Source: Ganoderma boninense (Eukaryota; Basidiomycota; Agaricomycetes; Polyporales; Polyporaceae). From it: a stretch of DNA of 64,000 bases. Of the stretch, positions 40,908-54,700 are shown piece after piece. The stretch is taken from the NCBI GenBank assembly GCA_002900995.3, contig CM035308.1:2790001-2854000 (forward strand). The letters run 5' to 3'. Below the pieces are notes generated by a model. It did not search any database and was not told where the DNA came from. It saw only the letters and a program-made list of their open reading frames with translations. Position 1 is the stretch's first letter, and every line of letters starts with the position of its first letter. The position numbers were made by a program, and so were the translations under genes.

Positions 40908-42863
40908 CGCGAAGGAGAAGAGGTGAGCGTCGGAGGCGAAGGATGAGCTGCTGTACTCGGACTCCGGATGAGTTGCTTTTCATTCCCTCCATTTCTCGTC
41001 TCTCTTATAGCAATCGGCTCGCAAGGGCCTTCTGGTCTTTCCATTTTCCCATGGAAGATGACGAAACTTGCGTTCGCGACTTGCGAGGTAGCCCTCGCAG
41101 CCAGCGCGCTCTAACAAACTTGCGCAGAGCACACAACATACGTACGCGAAACATTCCACCCCGAACGCTGCTCGACGCGCAACATGAGTCTGACTACTGC
41201 GGCGCCCTACGCTTGCATCGTGCTCCACCCCGGACCGAACGCAGTCTCGCCTGCTGCGCGCATGTCACGCCATGCATCATCCCCTAGCCCCCCTCCCCCG
41301 AGTGTGAACGTGCACCCGGCTGCGTCTGGATCGACAGGGACAGGGCGTGGTGCGGCACGCGCTGCGGAGAGGACTTGTTGTGTGTGTGGTATGGTACTTT
41401 GTTGGGACGCCCGCTGCGCCCCGAGTAGCCGTCGTCCGAGTGCTGCGCAGCTCTCGAGGAAGCTTTCATCGTCATCTCCGATCGCGATCCGTATACAGTA
41501 GACTGGAAGGTTGACTGCGTTTCCGCCGCCGCGGCACTTTTGCATTCTGTGTCTGCGTCATGGGTCGTGCCTCGGGAAAATGACTCGGGGGAACCCTCCA
41601 GACGTTTCTGTGCTGCGCACCCCGCGGAGCCGTACATCTTGCAATTTGACCCGTTGACTCGACAGCGTAACAAGGCCGTGGGTGTCTCGTTCGAGGGCCC
41701 ACCACAAGCAATTCGAGACACCCCCCCATGGACGCTGACGGTTTTCACAGCACTACATGCACGTCCAGCAGTGACCAAGGCCACACCTCTCCGGCTCTCC
41801 ATAGCAATCGCGACAGCTGCGTGGACGCGCTCTTCCCCCCCCAGAGTCTCCGCGTTTCCTTGATCCCCGGCCCCAGACAACGGTAATTGGAGGTAATCGG
41901 TTTGACTCTCCCCAAGCAGTGCTATGAAGGCCAATTATCAGGTCTGCCACGCCAAGGTCGGTGACCCCGCTCGAAATAAACCATCTCCGGGTCCATCTTT
42001 GGCCCAGGAGCGGTACCCCCATCTCACCGCACCCTTCGAGCTCGTGCGATGGATTGGTCATCTTCCGACCTGCATATAGTTGGTTGGTCCCGGGGCCGTA
42101 TGTGATTGGCACCCCGCCGCGGACTCCGTCGCCCGATGAGCGGAAGTGAGGAGTCTGTCTGTCCTCGTCCTGGCTTCTAAGTTCTATGATATGATTGCGC
42201 ATACGCCGGTCGGTATTAATGGCCCTGCCCTTGATGGCTGACGTGATACAGATATAGAAAAGCCGAGCTCCCAATGGTGAGATGCGAGCCGTCCCCCCGG
42301 CGGATCCCCCAAATCCCCAGTGCACTGTGCTCACTCGCATCTTCCTCTCAGCCCTCCCCCCGGCCTACTGTTGCTGGCCCTACCATCCATGGTGAGCGCT
42401 GATATGAAATATACTGACTTTTCCTACTGGTCAGAACTAACGGCCAAGGAAATTTGGACAGAAGCGTCGTCAGCGTTTTGTCGGCCTGATGATGACTCGC
42501 AAGTGGTGAGTTCTTATTCCAAGTATTCGAGTGCAGAGTTGTCCTCTGCTGATCTCCTCATTCCCCTCCACACGCCGTTAAAGACGATGACTGTCGCTTG
42601 GCTGCCAATGGGACCAATAACTGGACCCAACGTTGAACGCAACGGAGCGTGCTTCACCTTATGAGAAGCCTATGATGTGCGCTGCCTACACCGTTCGCGA
42701 GAATTCCGGGTCGGGGGATCTTCAAGACTCGTTCGCGGAGCGTCCGATCGAAGACGATAGAAAATCAGGCATAAAAGAGGGACTGCCGCTCGCAAGGTAG
42801 GGTGAACTTGCACCTCCACGTACTAACACTCGAACACCGTACTCTTCTTCCAAAACACTAAAT
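40908..42863. other. Interval without a supportable gene
   Basis: Several open frames exist (41284-41934 minus, 41753-42340 minus, 42320-42664 plus), but none shows a domain, plausible composition or splice structure I can defend. A C(A)TAAAAG-type TATA-like sequence lies at about 42769 on the plus strand, about 95 bases before a possible start at 42864. The weak CDS at 42389 (MVSADMKYTDFSYW) cannot be excluded. Confidence 0.4.
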
Positions 42864-44330
42864 ATGTGTCCTTTCATCTCCTCTTTGTTTCTTCAAAGTC
42901 CAAGACGAATAAGTATGCACCTGAGGATCACATCCTCCAAGCAAACACAGACAAAGCGGAAATTGTGGTGCGAGGAACTACCTGAACGAGCACTACCACA
43001 GCCATAAATCGGCTCCGTGTACGTGAAGAAGGACGAGCAGACGGCGCGCGAGAAGCTCGAGGATCGACAGGGTGCGTCTCCAGGTCGCTTCGAACTTCTT
43101 CCAGGTTCCTCTTCCACGCCCTGCAAGACGGCGCACTTGGACCACATGCGCGTCCGGTCCACGCGAGGGGCACCCACACGTCCCACGGCTAGCCCTCAAG
43201 CCCAATCCAAATACACTCAAACGTCTTCGACGACGCAGGCTCGCGCGAGACGGCCCACGCGAGCTGCAAGGAACCCGATAACTGCAAGATTATCACCCTG
43301 GGACCTGCAGCAGCTGTGCGATGGCACGCACCCGGGCCGGGGCATCGAGGTAGGCAGGCCCTTATCTCAACTTCACAATCCCTCACTGCGCATCTCTATC
43401 CGGATACCTTCTCAGGAGCAAACGTTAATGCTAAACTTGCGGGGATCGATCAGGAGGGAACAGACTACCAGCCCAGGATAAGTAGCAACTGCCGCCGCAG
43501 CTTATGAATCCAGCGCCGTGCCCATAGTGCCGAGCACAGTCCCATACCACTCCCATGCAGCGGTCGCACAAGCGAGCAGATCCGGATACCGCTGGCTCCA
43601 GCTACACTGGTGAGCTCAGAGCTAGTGTCCACCCCTGCACCAATTGCACCCTCCAGTAGCGTTTGTGCGACATGCGTCCGCGCCTCGCCTACCCTTATCG
43701 ATGAACCCAAACCACCGCGCGCCTCCTTCCCCTCCTTGCAGGCAGCTCGCCCCCGAGATCACGCTCTCGAAGGCTTCATATTGAGCGCAAAGGTGGCCGG
43801 GTACACTGGCAGCCTGAGCAACGTCGCTCGGCTGGCGGCCACCCGGCATCGACACGCTAAGTACCGCATACATGCCTGTTTATCACACCGACCGCGCGTT
43901 CACGCACATGGGGCGGCACGGCTCGCGCGGCACGCTCACGACGACTCGGATGTCCCCGCGTGTGACGAGCGCGCTGAAGTTGCAGCTGCCCAACGTGGGT
44001 GGCGGGTATGCATAGGGCGCGCGGGGGACGAGCTTGTGTTCATCCGGAAACACTGGAAGAAGGGCCTGGGACCCGAAGTTGTGGTCGAGGGCATCCTGAG
44101 CATCGAGGTAAGCACTGCTAGGTGGATGGATGCCACGCACCTCGCCTCGTCCGGCAACTCAGGATAGAATTCGAAGGACGTACAGTGTGCGTAGGTTCTC
44201 CCATCTCGTACCGAAGTCTAATATCATTATCATTATCTCGCGTGCGAGCGCACGTACGTACGTACGTACGTGCTGTAGGTGGCACAGGACGCGCTCGCCG
44301 CCGGCATGTCAGAGTCATCGTGGTGTTGAA
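42864..44330 (+). CDS. Possible multi-exon gene of unknown function
   Basis: A TATA-like CATAAAAG (about 42769) precedes ATG at 42864 (MCPFISSLFLQS). Plausible exon pieces follow: YVKKDEQTAREKLEDRQ (about 43020-43072) and, at the 3' end, RAGDELVFIRKHWKKGLGPE VVVEGILSIE (about 44010-44108). The last piece is joined by a GTAAGC...GTAG intron to VAQDALAAGMSESSWC and TGA near 44328. The middle exons cannot be fixed with confidence. I do not recognise the family. The terminal exon pair with its clean intron is the best-supported part. Confidence 0.35.
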
Positions 44331-46951
44331 CCGCGAAGGGCGCCAGATCCGAGTCGACGGCGCGTTTCCTACTCCGAATGACCTGGGCATTAGGGAACAG
44401 AGCAGCAGATTTGCCGGTCGCTGAGCGGCACGCAGTTAAGGGGGCGATTCAGTGCCCACCGACCCCGGGATAAGTTACACACTGGGACCGGCACCTTTCG
44501 TGCCATACTCCCACCACTATCGGCAGGGCACAGGGCGTCCCGCGTGCGGGTAAGTGGTGGTATTCATGCACTGTTCAGATGTTGCAAAGAGGGCTGACGC
44601 GGGCTTCCGATAGTCGACCGCTCGTATATCCAGAGACTCGTCGGCGGAGACAAGGAGGACGTGCGGCCCGAGCGTCGAGAGGATGGTGAAGGGTGTCTTT
44701 GCCGAATTCGAGCCCTCGCTTACATTCGGCCTACACGGGCACGGGCATACTTACCAGCATCGCGGAGATCTGGGGAAGAACCGATAAGGTCATAGTCAAA
44801 ATCGAGTAACAGCAGCGGTACAGCTTCCGAGTCCAGGGCTTTGCCTCCCTACATAGGCGATATGCACTGCTGCCAGGCGCTCTCGTACTCGCAGAATTTC
44901 CAACCACATCTGTGCGGGGTCAGCTAGAGAGTTTAGCAGGCGTGCAAGGCGGTGAGCGTATCGTAGATGATCCTCGCAGCGCTTGCCATTAATTGTAATG
45001 CTCCAGGGTCCTCTCACCCGAAGCAAAATGGGGTACGGCTGGTACGCAGGCGGCTTTCATGCCATGACTCCCGCGGTCGCCCACAAATGTGGGAGAAATT
45101 TTGCGAAACGCTTGCTGGCGATGACTTGCGATGATCGTCCGGATGAGATCTAAGTTCTACGTTGCCGTATCTTCCATTTTTGAGAAGAGCACTGGCAATC
45201 TGGCCGCGGTCTGTGAGTATCCAGCGATGTGAAGGGGGATTTATTCTGATCGAGACCGGAAGGTAAGGTAGCAGTGAGCGGCTAGGATGATGCGGCTACA
45301 GAAAAGAGTCTGGTACCGGACTGACCGCTGGTGAGTGGATTTGGGACCAGGAAGCACCAGCACTACTATCTTTGGATACTCTTCTCCCAAGGCGACTCCA
45401 TTTCGTATCTAGATATTCTGGAAGCTGTAGAGTGGTAATTCGGGTACCATTTTCGGGTCTCCTGAAAAGTTGAGAGACGCTACTGCGGTCACCCAATCTG
45501 TTACCTATCGCCTTCATGGTCCACCAGCTGGAGAGCTCTAAACGGATAACAGACCACGAAGACGCTGTAAGGCTCGCATAGTGATCGATGTGCCCGTAAC
45601 GACATAGATGTCGATGTGACGACGATCCAATGAGGGAATTCACCGACAGGCGGAAGCCACGCGGATCCCTGCAGGCGATTGAGACGACGATGCTGGGACA
45701 AGATCTCTAGGATATCGCCCACCTCATAGTCAATTTCGGAAATGAGAGGTACGCGATCGGCGGAGGGAACGCACCACGTCATACCCCGTGTCGTCAGACC
45801 GGTTGGTGGACCTTTTTCGAGCTCTCAGCGGCAGTATATCCTGTGTGCACTGCCCGGCGCGAGTTCTAACGAGTGAGCATGAATACTGCTTCTTTTAATC
45901 GTAATACGCACCGCCGAGGGTGTCCCAGATGTCACAATGTCTAGATGGTGGAGGTGGGACGTTCAAAGCATGACTGGATATGATGCGTTGATGGTGGCCT
46001 TTGCTACCGACTCGGACTCCATGTGGTACCGCAGGCGGCGAGAGTCGGTTGTCCTCCTTCAACTTGAAGTTCGTGCCTATTCCGTTGAGGCAGTTCTTAA
46101 CCATATAGACCTATCCTCACAACACAGGCGAAAATCCATGGTCGAAGTCCTCGATAAACGCAGCAAAGTGGACGAGCAAAACGACAGGGCTCGGACGACG
46201 GATTCAATATTCAACTTTTCCAACCTGGAAGGGCGCTTACTGTGTAACACTCACTGCGCGGCCCGTTCATGTCCGGGAGGCCCGAAAAGAATATCCGCGC
46301 TTCTCGGAGGAAACGCGCTTGCCGCCCCCCAGCCTGTCTGCACCGTTCTGGCACACGCGCATCGCAATGGCACCCACAAACGATCGGTGCCGAATTCCAG
46401 ACCCGAGCATCACTAGCAGCACGTCTCAGTCTGGGGTCCCCGCATTGCACATCACGTAACCCGGAGGCGCGACCGGGGGAAGTTGCCTTGCGTCCTCAGG
46501 CGAAGTGGAGTGACAGTATAGGCATCATCGTGGTCGAAGTTGCGTGCGGACTAGCCGCAGGCATACAGTAGTACTACTATTACAACACACATCATAGGCG
46601 GGTTTCTCATTAAGCCAACACCTCCAGATCCACCGGGAGCGTACGTAAATTACGGGATAAGTAAGGGTGGGGGTATGGGGTGGGTATTAGGCCGACTGCG
46701 GCAGACGAGCAGGTGTGGCGGAATCCAGGTATCAGTCGTAAAAGGGGTCATGAGGGTGCGGGATGTGGAACATGGATGGATGGATGGGGGCAGAGGGGGA
46801 AGTGGAAATGGCAGAGCAGAGCTGAGGGACGTGAGACAGACGAGAGCCGAGAGATCATGCAAGGGCAAAGCAGAACAAAAACAAGACGAGGGAAACCAGG
46901 GTCCGGCGTTGAAGCGCTACTGTCGTCGCGGCGCGCGCGAGCGCAGACGCG
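44331..46951. other. Interval with only weak open frames
   Basis: The longest frames are 45501-45782 minus (MTWCVPSADRVPLISEIDYE), 45296-45643 minus and 45937-46416 plus (MSRWWRWDVQSMTGYD). None has a recognised domain, and I cannot assemble an exon structure. The first has a sensible amino-acid composition and could be an exon of a minus-strand gene. A short run of (ACGT) repeats lies at about 44250-44273. Confidence 0.35.
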
Positions 46952-47582
46952 TCAGCGCGTCATGCCCTGGCCCGTCGCGGTGCCGCCACGGAGGAACACG
47001 GGCTGGGGCGACGACGGGGCGGGCACGCGGAGGAGCCCCGCCGTGCTGTTCGTCGATGCCTCGGAGCCGCGGCGGGTGTGGGCGCGGCCCGTGCCCATGC
47101 CAGTGGGGTACGCGCGGAGAGAGGACACGGGTCGGGTGGCCGCGGACGAGGTCTTCGGAAGGGGAGGTGGATACGCCGCGCCGAAGTTCGGGCGAAGCGG
47201 GGGAGGGACGCGGTGGACGCGCGACGCCGCCACGCGGGGGATCGCGGGGGTGGCCATGGACGCCGCGACGGCGTGGACGCGGACGCCTGCCTCGCCTCCA
47301 CCACGCGATCCACGGCGTCGTAGTCCTGGTTGCCGAACAGCACGAACGCGGCGAAGGCTGCCCGCCAAGACTGGCGGACGGGGCGCCAGGGAGCGAGGAG
47401 GAGGAGGAGGAGGGGAAGAGGAGAAGGGAGCGAGGACAGCCGAATTGAGCGGCTGCGACATGCACGCGGGAGAGGAGGGAGCGGGACTCACGAATGGCGA
47501 CGATGATTGCAGCCATCACAGAGTTAGGCATCCCGCCCACGGCTCCGTCGTTCGCGTCGTTTCTGGCGGCAAGAGGAGCCAT
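46952..47582 (-). CDS. Hypothetical protein with a predicted membrane segment, 2 or more exons
   Basis: The start ATG at 47582 gives MAPLAARNDANDGAVGGMPN followed by SVMAAIIVAI, then a GTGAGT...GCCAG intron of about 120 bp. The next exon reads WRAAFAAFVLFGNQDYDAVD. Together the hydrophobic stretches either side of the intron could form one or two membrane helices. Further on, the frame ending at 46952 (RVHAVAASMATPAIPRVAAS to ATGQGMTR) has the more natural composition. How it joins is uncertain. No family recognised. Confidence 0.45.
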
Positions 47583-48475
47583 CGTGGATTCTGCGAGGGC
47601 GGATCGGAAGCGACAGTGACAAGTGTGATCAGCACGGAACAGACGGAGCGGAGCGAATGGTGAAGTGACGCACTGTTGGTGTGTTTGGGTGGGGTGTTGC
47701 GCAGAGGCGTCGGTGAGGAGCCTGCCAACGAGTTCCAAATAGGCAAAAGAGGAAGGTAGGACGCCTTGGATGACTGAGTGACGGGAGGAGGAGACGGGGG
47801 CTCGTCAATGACTCGCATTTTGGAGAAGGAGCACTGGTACTTAAGTAAGGGCCTCGTTGCGGGTCCGAAACAGGCAGGCAGGCAAATTCTCACACTTTAT
47901 TACTTTCTCGCGTCAATTCGGGAGACCGCGACCAACACGAGGGATGGGAAAATGTCGTTGGACGCAGAATCCCGGCGGCCCACCCCGGAGGCGCGCATAC
48001 CATACTTCGTCGTCCTGCCAGTGCATAGCTTCTCAACTCCGCGCAACGCTGAATATGAATTCACGGATCAGCTGAGTACTTAAAAGATAATCTTCTGTGG
48101 CACTCCTCACTAATACGAGGTGCGAAGGCATTGTTGCGAATGGATGGGACATCTCACGTCTATCGTTTGCGCATGCAATGTGACCCAGATGCGACGACTA
48201 TCGAGATGCATCCGGGGCCTCTCCGCACAACGTACACACTCGCCTTGAGCTTGAGCCGGCGCAAGACAGAACCTCCGTACACAAGCGGAGGCTCGATCAT
48301 CTCGACGTGAGAGATTTCCATCGGGGCAGACCGACCAGCCAGGCACTCGAGATGCACGCAGCTGAAGCGTAAATCCTGTGGCCGATCGAGGAAACAGGTC
48401 GTACCAGCAGCTGCCGGATTGGCACACAGGCGATCCATCCTGTCGGCGCCTGCCATCGCCACACGACGGGACGCA

Positions 48476-48719
48476 ACCCTGCGACGCCACCGACCGCCCT
48501 CATGCATCAGCGACGACTTGGACTCCGTAAGCACTCCTCCGCGCGCCGTCGCGTCCCGACTCTGGAATACGGATTGCCTGGCCGGGGCGGCGAGAAGTAC
48601 AAAACCCAGGCATCGCAATACGGAGGTTCGTACGCCACCTTGTGGCGTGGGTCGCAAAGCAAGTCCGAACGCAGATGCCTAGTCGACCTTGTCTGCGCTG
48701 AGAAAAGCGCGGGGGGCAC
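48476..48719. other. Central loop of the giant inverted repeat
   Basis: About 240 bp with no clear counterpart in the opposite arm. Between here and the well-matched arms, pairing is patchy: 48388-48399 matches 48780-48791 in inverted sense, but 48172-48387 has no full partner. A minus-strand open frame (48160-48657) crosses the area. I cannot support it as a gene, since it lies in the least reliable sequence. Confidence 0.6.
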
Positions 48720-51700
48720 GTCCCGTCGTGTGGCGTGGCAGCGCCCGACAGGATAGCTGTCGGCAGATGCTGGTACGGAACCTGTTTCCTCGGCCCATTT
48801 TTCCTGGGTTTTTTTTCCCACATTTGGGGGAGGGGGCCATCGCAAACGATAGACGTTGAGATTCCCAATCCATTCGCAACAATGCCTCGCACCTCGTATT
48901 AGTGAGGAGCTGCACAGAAGATTATCTTTTGTAAGTACTCAAGTGATCCGTAATTCATAGGTTCAGCGTTGCGCGGCAGTTGAGAAGCTATGCACTGGCA
49001 GGACGAAGTATGGTATGCGCGCCTCCGGTGGGTCGGGCTGGGATTCTGCGATATCCAACGACATTTCCCATCCTCGTGTTGGTCCGCCGGTTCTCCCGAA
49101 TTGACGCGAGAAAGTAATAAAGTGTGAAATTTGCCTGCCTGCCTGTTTCGACCTCGCCAACGAGGCCCTTACTTAAGCTACCAGTGCCTTCTCCAAAAAC
49201 TGCCGAGTCATATGACGAGCCCCCGTCTCCTCCTCCCTCACTCATCATCCAACGCGTCCTACCTTTCCTCTTGCTAATTTGAACTCGTTGGCAGGCATCC
49301 TCAGCCGACGCCTCTGGCGCAACACCCACCCAAAACACAACCAACAGTTGCGTCACTTCACCATTCGCTCGCTCCGTCTGTTCGTCGCTGATACACTTGT
49401 CAGCTGTGCGGCTTCCGATCCGCCCTCGCCAGTACACGATGCTTCCTCTTGCCGCCCAGAACGACGCGAACGACGGAGCCGATGGCGGGATCCTAACTCT
49501 GTGATGGCTCGCAATCATCGTCGCCATTCTTGAGTCCCGCTTCCTCCTCTCCCGCGTGCATGTCGCAGCCGCTCAATTCGGCTGTCCTCGCTCCCTTTCC
49601 TCTTCCCTCTCCTCCTCCTCCTCTCCTGGCGCCCCCGTCCGCCAGTCTTTTGGCGGGGCAGCCTTCGCCGCGTTTCGTGCTGTTCAGGCACCCAGGACCC
49701 TACCGCGCCGTGGATCGGTGGGAGGCGAGCAGGCGTCCGCGTCCACGCCGTCGCCGGCGTCCATGCCACCCCTCGATCCCCCGGTGGCGGCGTCGCGCGT
49801 CCCACCGTCCCTCCCCGCTTCGCCCAGAACTTCGTGCGCGGCGATCCACCTCCCTTCCCGAGACCTCGTCGCGCGGCCGACCCGACCCGTGTCCCCTCCG
49901 CGCGTACCCCACTGGCATGGCACGGCCGCGCCCAACCGCCGCGGCTCCGAGGCATCGACGAACAGCGGCGGGGCCTCCGCGTGCGCCGCCCGTCGTCGCC
50001 CCAGCCCGTGTTCCTCCTGGCGCACCGCGAGGGCCAGGAGCATGACGCGCGCTGACGCGTCTTGGCTCGCGCGCGCCGCGACGACAGTAGGCTTCAACGC
50101 CGGACCCTGTTTCCCTCGTCTGTTTTTGTTCTGCTTTCGCCCTTGCATATCTCTCGGCCTCTGTCATGTCTTCACGTCCCAGCTCTGCTCTTGCCCATTT
50201 CCACTTCCCCTCTGCCCCATCCATCCCCATGTTCCACATCCCGCACCCCTCATGACCCCTTTTTACGCTATACCTGGATCTCGCCCACACCTGCTCGTTG
50301 CCGCGAGCGGCCTAAATACCCCACCCCATACCCCCACCTTACTTATCCCGTAATTTGTACGTACGGCTCCGGGGATCTGGAGTGTTGGCTTAATGAGAAA
50401 CCCGCCTATGATGTGTTTGTAATAGTTAGTACTACTGTATGCCTGGAGCTAGTCGCACTCAACTTCGACCCACGATGATGCCTATCACTGTCACTCCACT
50501 TCGCCTGAGGAGCAAGGCAAACTTCCCCGTCGCGCCTCCGGTTACGTTGATGTGCAATGCGGGGACCCCAGACTGAACGTGCTGCTAGTGATCTCGGGTC
50601 TGGAATCGCACCCGTATCGTTTGTGGGTGCCATTGCGATGCGCGTTGATGCCAGAACTGCAGACAAGGCTGGGGGGGCGGCAACGCTTCTCCTCCGAAGA
50701 AGCGCGGATATTCTTTTCGGGCCTCCCGACATGAACGGGCGCGATGAGCTGTTACACAGTAAGCGCCATTCCAGGTTGGAAAAGTTGAAGTATTGAATCG
50801 TTCGTCTGAAGCCCTGTCGTTTTTGCTCGTCCACTTTGCTGCGTTTAATCGAGGACTCGACCATGGTTTCGCCTTGTGTGTGAGGATAGGTCTATAATGG
50901 TTAAAGAACTTGCCTCAACGGAATCAGGCAACGAAACCTTCAAGTTGAAGGGAGGGGACAACCGACTCTCGCCGCACTGCGTACCAGTGGATCCGATCGG
51001 TAGCAAAGGCCACATCACGCATTCAATCCAGTCAATGCTTTGAACGTCCCACCTCCACCATCTTTAGCAGTTGTTGACATCTGGACACCCTCGGCGCGTG
51101 CGTTATTACGATTAAAAGAAGCAGTATTCATGCTCACTCGTTAGCAACTCGCGCGGGCAGTGCACACAGATATACTGCCGCGAGAGCTCGAAAAAAGTTC
51201 ACCAACCGGTCTGACGACACGGGTAGACGTGGTGCGTTTCCCTCCCCGATCGGTACCTCTCCATTCGGAAATTGACTATGAGGGGGCGATATCCTAGAGA
51301 TCTATGTCCCAGCTCGTCGTCTCATCGCCTGCAGGGAATTCCGCCGTGGGCTCCGCCTGTCGGTGAATTCCCTTCATTGGATCGTCGTCACATCGACATC
51401 TATGTCGTTACGGGCAGCATCGATCACTATGCGAGCCTTACCAGGTCTTCCGTGTCTGTACCGTTTAGGTTCCAAGCTGGTGGACCGATGAAGGCGGATA
51501 CGGTAACAAGTTGTGACCGCAGTAGCGTCTCATCAACTTTCAGGGACCCGAAAATGTACTCCGAGATACACACTCTACAGCTTCCAAAATTCTAGATACG
51601 AAATGGAGTCGCCTTGGGAGAAGAGTATCCAAGATAGTAGTGCTGAGTGCTTTTCTGGTCCCAAATCCACTCACCAGCGGTCAGTTCCGGCGGTACAGAT

Positions 51701-54700
51701 CTCTTTTCTGTAGCCGCATCATCCTAGCCGCTCACTGCTACCTTACCATTCCGGTCATCGATCAGAATAAATCCCCCCTCACATCGCTGTCGGATACTCA
51801 CAGACCGCGGCCAGAATTGCCAGTTGGCTCTTCTCAAAATGGAAGATACGGCAACGTAGAACTTAAGATCTCATCCGGACGCATCATCGCAAGCATCGCC
51901 AGCAAGCGTTCTCGCAAAATTTCTCCCACATTTGTGGGGACGCGGGAGTCATGGCGATGAAAGCCGCCTGGTACCAGCCCACCCCATTTTTGCTTCGGCG
52001 TGATGAGGACCCTGGAGCATTACAAATTAATGGCAAGCGCTGCGAGGTCATCTACGCAATACGCTCACCGCCTTGCACGCCTGCTAAACTCTCTAGCGAC
52101 CCCGCACAGATGTCGTTGGAAAATTCTGCGAGTACGAGAGCGCTGGCAGCAGCTGCATATCGCCTATGTAGGGAGGCAAAGCCTGGACCGGATAGCTGTA
52201 CCGCTGCTGTTTACTCGATTTTGACTATGACTTATCGGGTCTTCCCCAGATCTCCGCGTTGCTGGTAAGTAATGCCCGTGCCCGTGTAGGCCGAAGTAAG
52301 CGAGGGCTCGAATTGCGGCAAAGACACCCTTCACCATCCTCTCGACGCTCGGGCCGCCACGTCCTCCTTGTCTCCGCCGACGATGTCTCTGGATATCACG
52401 AGCGGTTCGAACTTATCGGAAGGCCCGCGTCAGCCCTCTTGCAACAATCTGAAACAGTGCATGCAATACCACCACTTGACCCGCACGCGGGGACGCCCTG
52501 TGCCCTTGCCGGATAGTGTGGGAGTATGGCACCGAAAAGAGGTGCCCGGTCCCATGTGCTGTAACTTATCCCGGGTCGGTGGCATAATGCGCCCCCTTAA
52601 CTGCGTGCCGCTCAGCGACCGGCAAATCTGCTGCTCTGTTCCCTAATGCCCAGGTCATTTCGAGTAGGAAAACGCGCCGTCGCTCGGATCTGGCGCCTCG
52701 CGTTCAACACACGGATGACTTGACATGCGGCGGCGGAGCGCGTCCTGTGCCACCTACAGCACGTACGTACGTACGTACCGGGTGCGCTCGCACGCGATAA
52801 TTAATTAATTAGACTTCGGTCAAATGGGAGAACCTACGCACACTGTACGGTCTTCGGAATCTATTCCTGAGATTGCCGACGAGGCGAGGGCGTGCATCCA
52901 TCCACCTAGCAGTGGCTTACCTCGATGCTCAGGTGCCTCGACAACACTTCGGGTCCCGGCCCTTCTTCCAGTGTTTCCGGATTTAACACAAGCTCGTCCC
53001 CCGCGCGCCCGTAATCATACCCGCCACCCACGTTGGGAGCTGCAACTTCAGCCGCGCTCGTCACAGCTGGGACATCCGAGTCCGTCGTGGCGTGCCGCGC
53101 GAGCCGTGCCGCCCCATGTGCGTGAACGGCGGTCGTGTGATAAACAGGCATAGTATGGCGTACGTTTAGCGTGTCGATGCCGAGCGTGGCCGCCAGCCGA
53201 CGACGTTGCTCAGGCATGCCAGTGTTCCCCGGCCACCTGGTTTGCGGCTCAATATGAAGCCTTGAGGCGTGACTCGGGGCGAGCTGCCTGGCCAAGAGGG
53301 GAAGGAGGCGCGCAGTGGTTTTGGGTATCACGGGATAAGGGTAGGCGAGGCGCGAGCATGTCGCACAAACGCTACTGGAGGGTTGCAATTGGTGCAGGGG
53401 TGACACTGCTCTGAAGCTCACCGTGTCAGCTGAGCCAGCGGTATCCGGATCTGCTCGCTTGTGCGACCGCTGCATGATGGTATGGACTGTGCTCGGCACT
53501 ATGGGCACGGCCTGATGGATTCATAAGCTGCGTCGGCAGTGCTACCATGCCTGGGTGGTAGTCTGCTTCCCTCCCTGATTCGATCCCCGCAAGTTTTTAG
53601 CATTACGTTTTTGGCCTTTTTCCCTTTTGGAGGGGAGGTTCCCGGAAGAGATGGCGCAGGTGAGGCATTGTGGTTGAGATAAGGGCCTGCCCTACCTCGA
53701 TTGCCCCGGCCCGGGTGCGTGCATGCAAGCTGCTGCAGGTCCCAGGTGATAATTCTTGCAGTTAATCGGATTCCTTGCAGCTCGCGTTGGGCCGTCTCGC
53801 GCGAGCCTCGTCGTCGAAGATTGAGTGTGATTTTGGATGGGCTTGAGGGCTACCGGTGGGACGTTTGGTGCCCTTCGCGTGGACCGGACGCGGCATTGGT
53901 CCAAGTGCGCCGTCTTGCAGGGACGGGAAGAGGAACCTGGCAAGAATTCGCACCCCTGGAGACGCACCAACCTGCTCGTCCTCGAGCTTCTCGCGCGCCG
54001 TCCTGCTCGTCCTCTCTTCAGTTACACGGCAGCCCGATTACTATCGGCCTGTCGGATGTAGCCTCGTTCAGTTTCTATCTCTCGCACCCAATTCCGCTTT
54101 GTCTGTGTTTGCTTGGCAGGATGTGCATCCTCAGGTGCCGATACCTTATTCGTCTTGAACCTTATTGAAGAAACAAAGAGAGATGAAAGGACCACATATT
54201 TAGGTTTTGGAAGAAGGTACGGTGTTCGAGTTAGTACGTGAGTGCAAAGTCACCCTACCTTGCGGCGGCAGTCCCTTTTTTATGCTGATTTCTTATCGTC
54301 TTCGATCGGACGCATCCGCGAACGAGTCTTGAAGATCCCCCGACCCGGAATTCTCCTGCGAACGGGGTAGGAGCGCACATCATGGTCTCATAAGGTGAAG
54401 CACGCTCCGTTGCGTTCAACGTTGGGTCCAGTATTCGGTCCCATGGCAGCCCAAGCGACAGTCATCGTCTAACGGGCGTGTTGGAGGGGGAATGAGGAGA
54501 TCCAGCAGAGGACACTCTGCACTCGATACTTGGAATAAAGAACTCACCACTTGCGAGTCACATCAGGCCGACAAACGCTGACGACGTTCTGTCCAAAAAT
54601 TTCCTTGGCCGTTAGTTCTGGACCAGTAGAAAATCAGTATATTTCATATCACGCGCTCAGCCAGTGGGATGGTAGGGCAGCAACAGTAGGACGGGGGGGA

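Larger units (their letters stand above)
36614..48475 (+). repeat. Left arm of a giant inverted repeat (high-quality copy)
   Basis: Bases 36614 to about 48475 reappear as reverse complement at about 48720 to 60411. Matching landmarks: P450 start 38809/58247; CCDC25-like gene 39272-40320 / 57793-56750; small gene 40907-40568 / 56154-56495; membrane-protein gene start 47582 / 49439. In the left arm these genes keep open frames and canonical introns. In the right arm they do not. Confidence 0.95.
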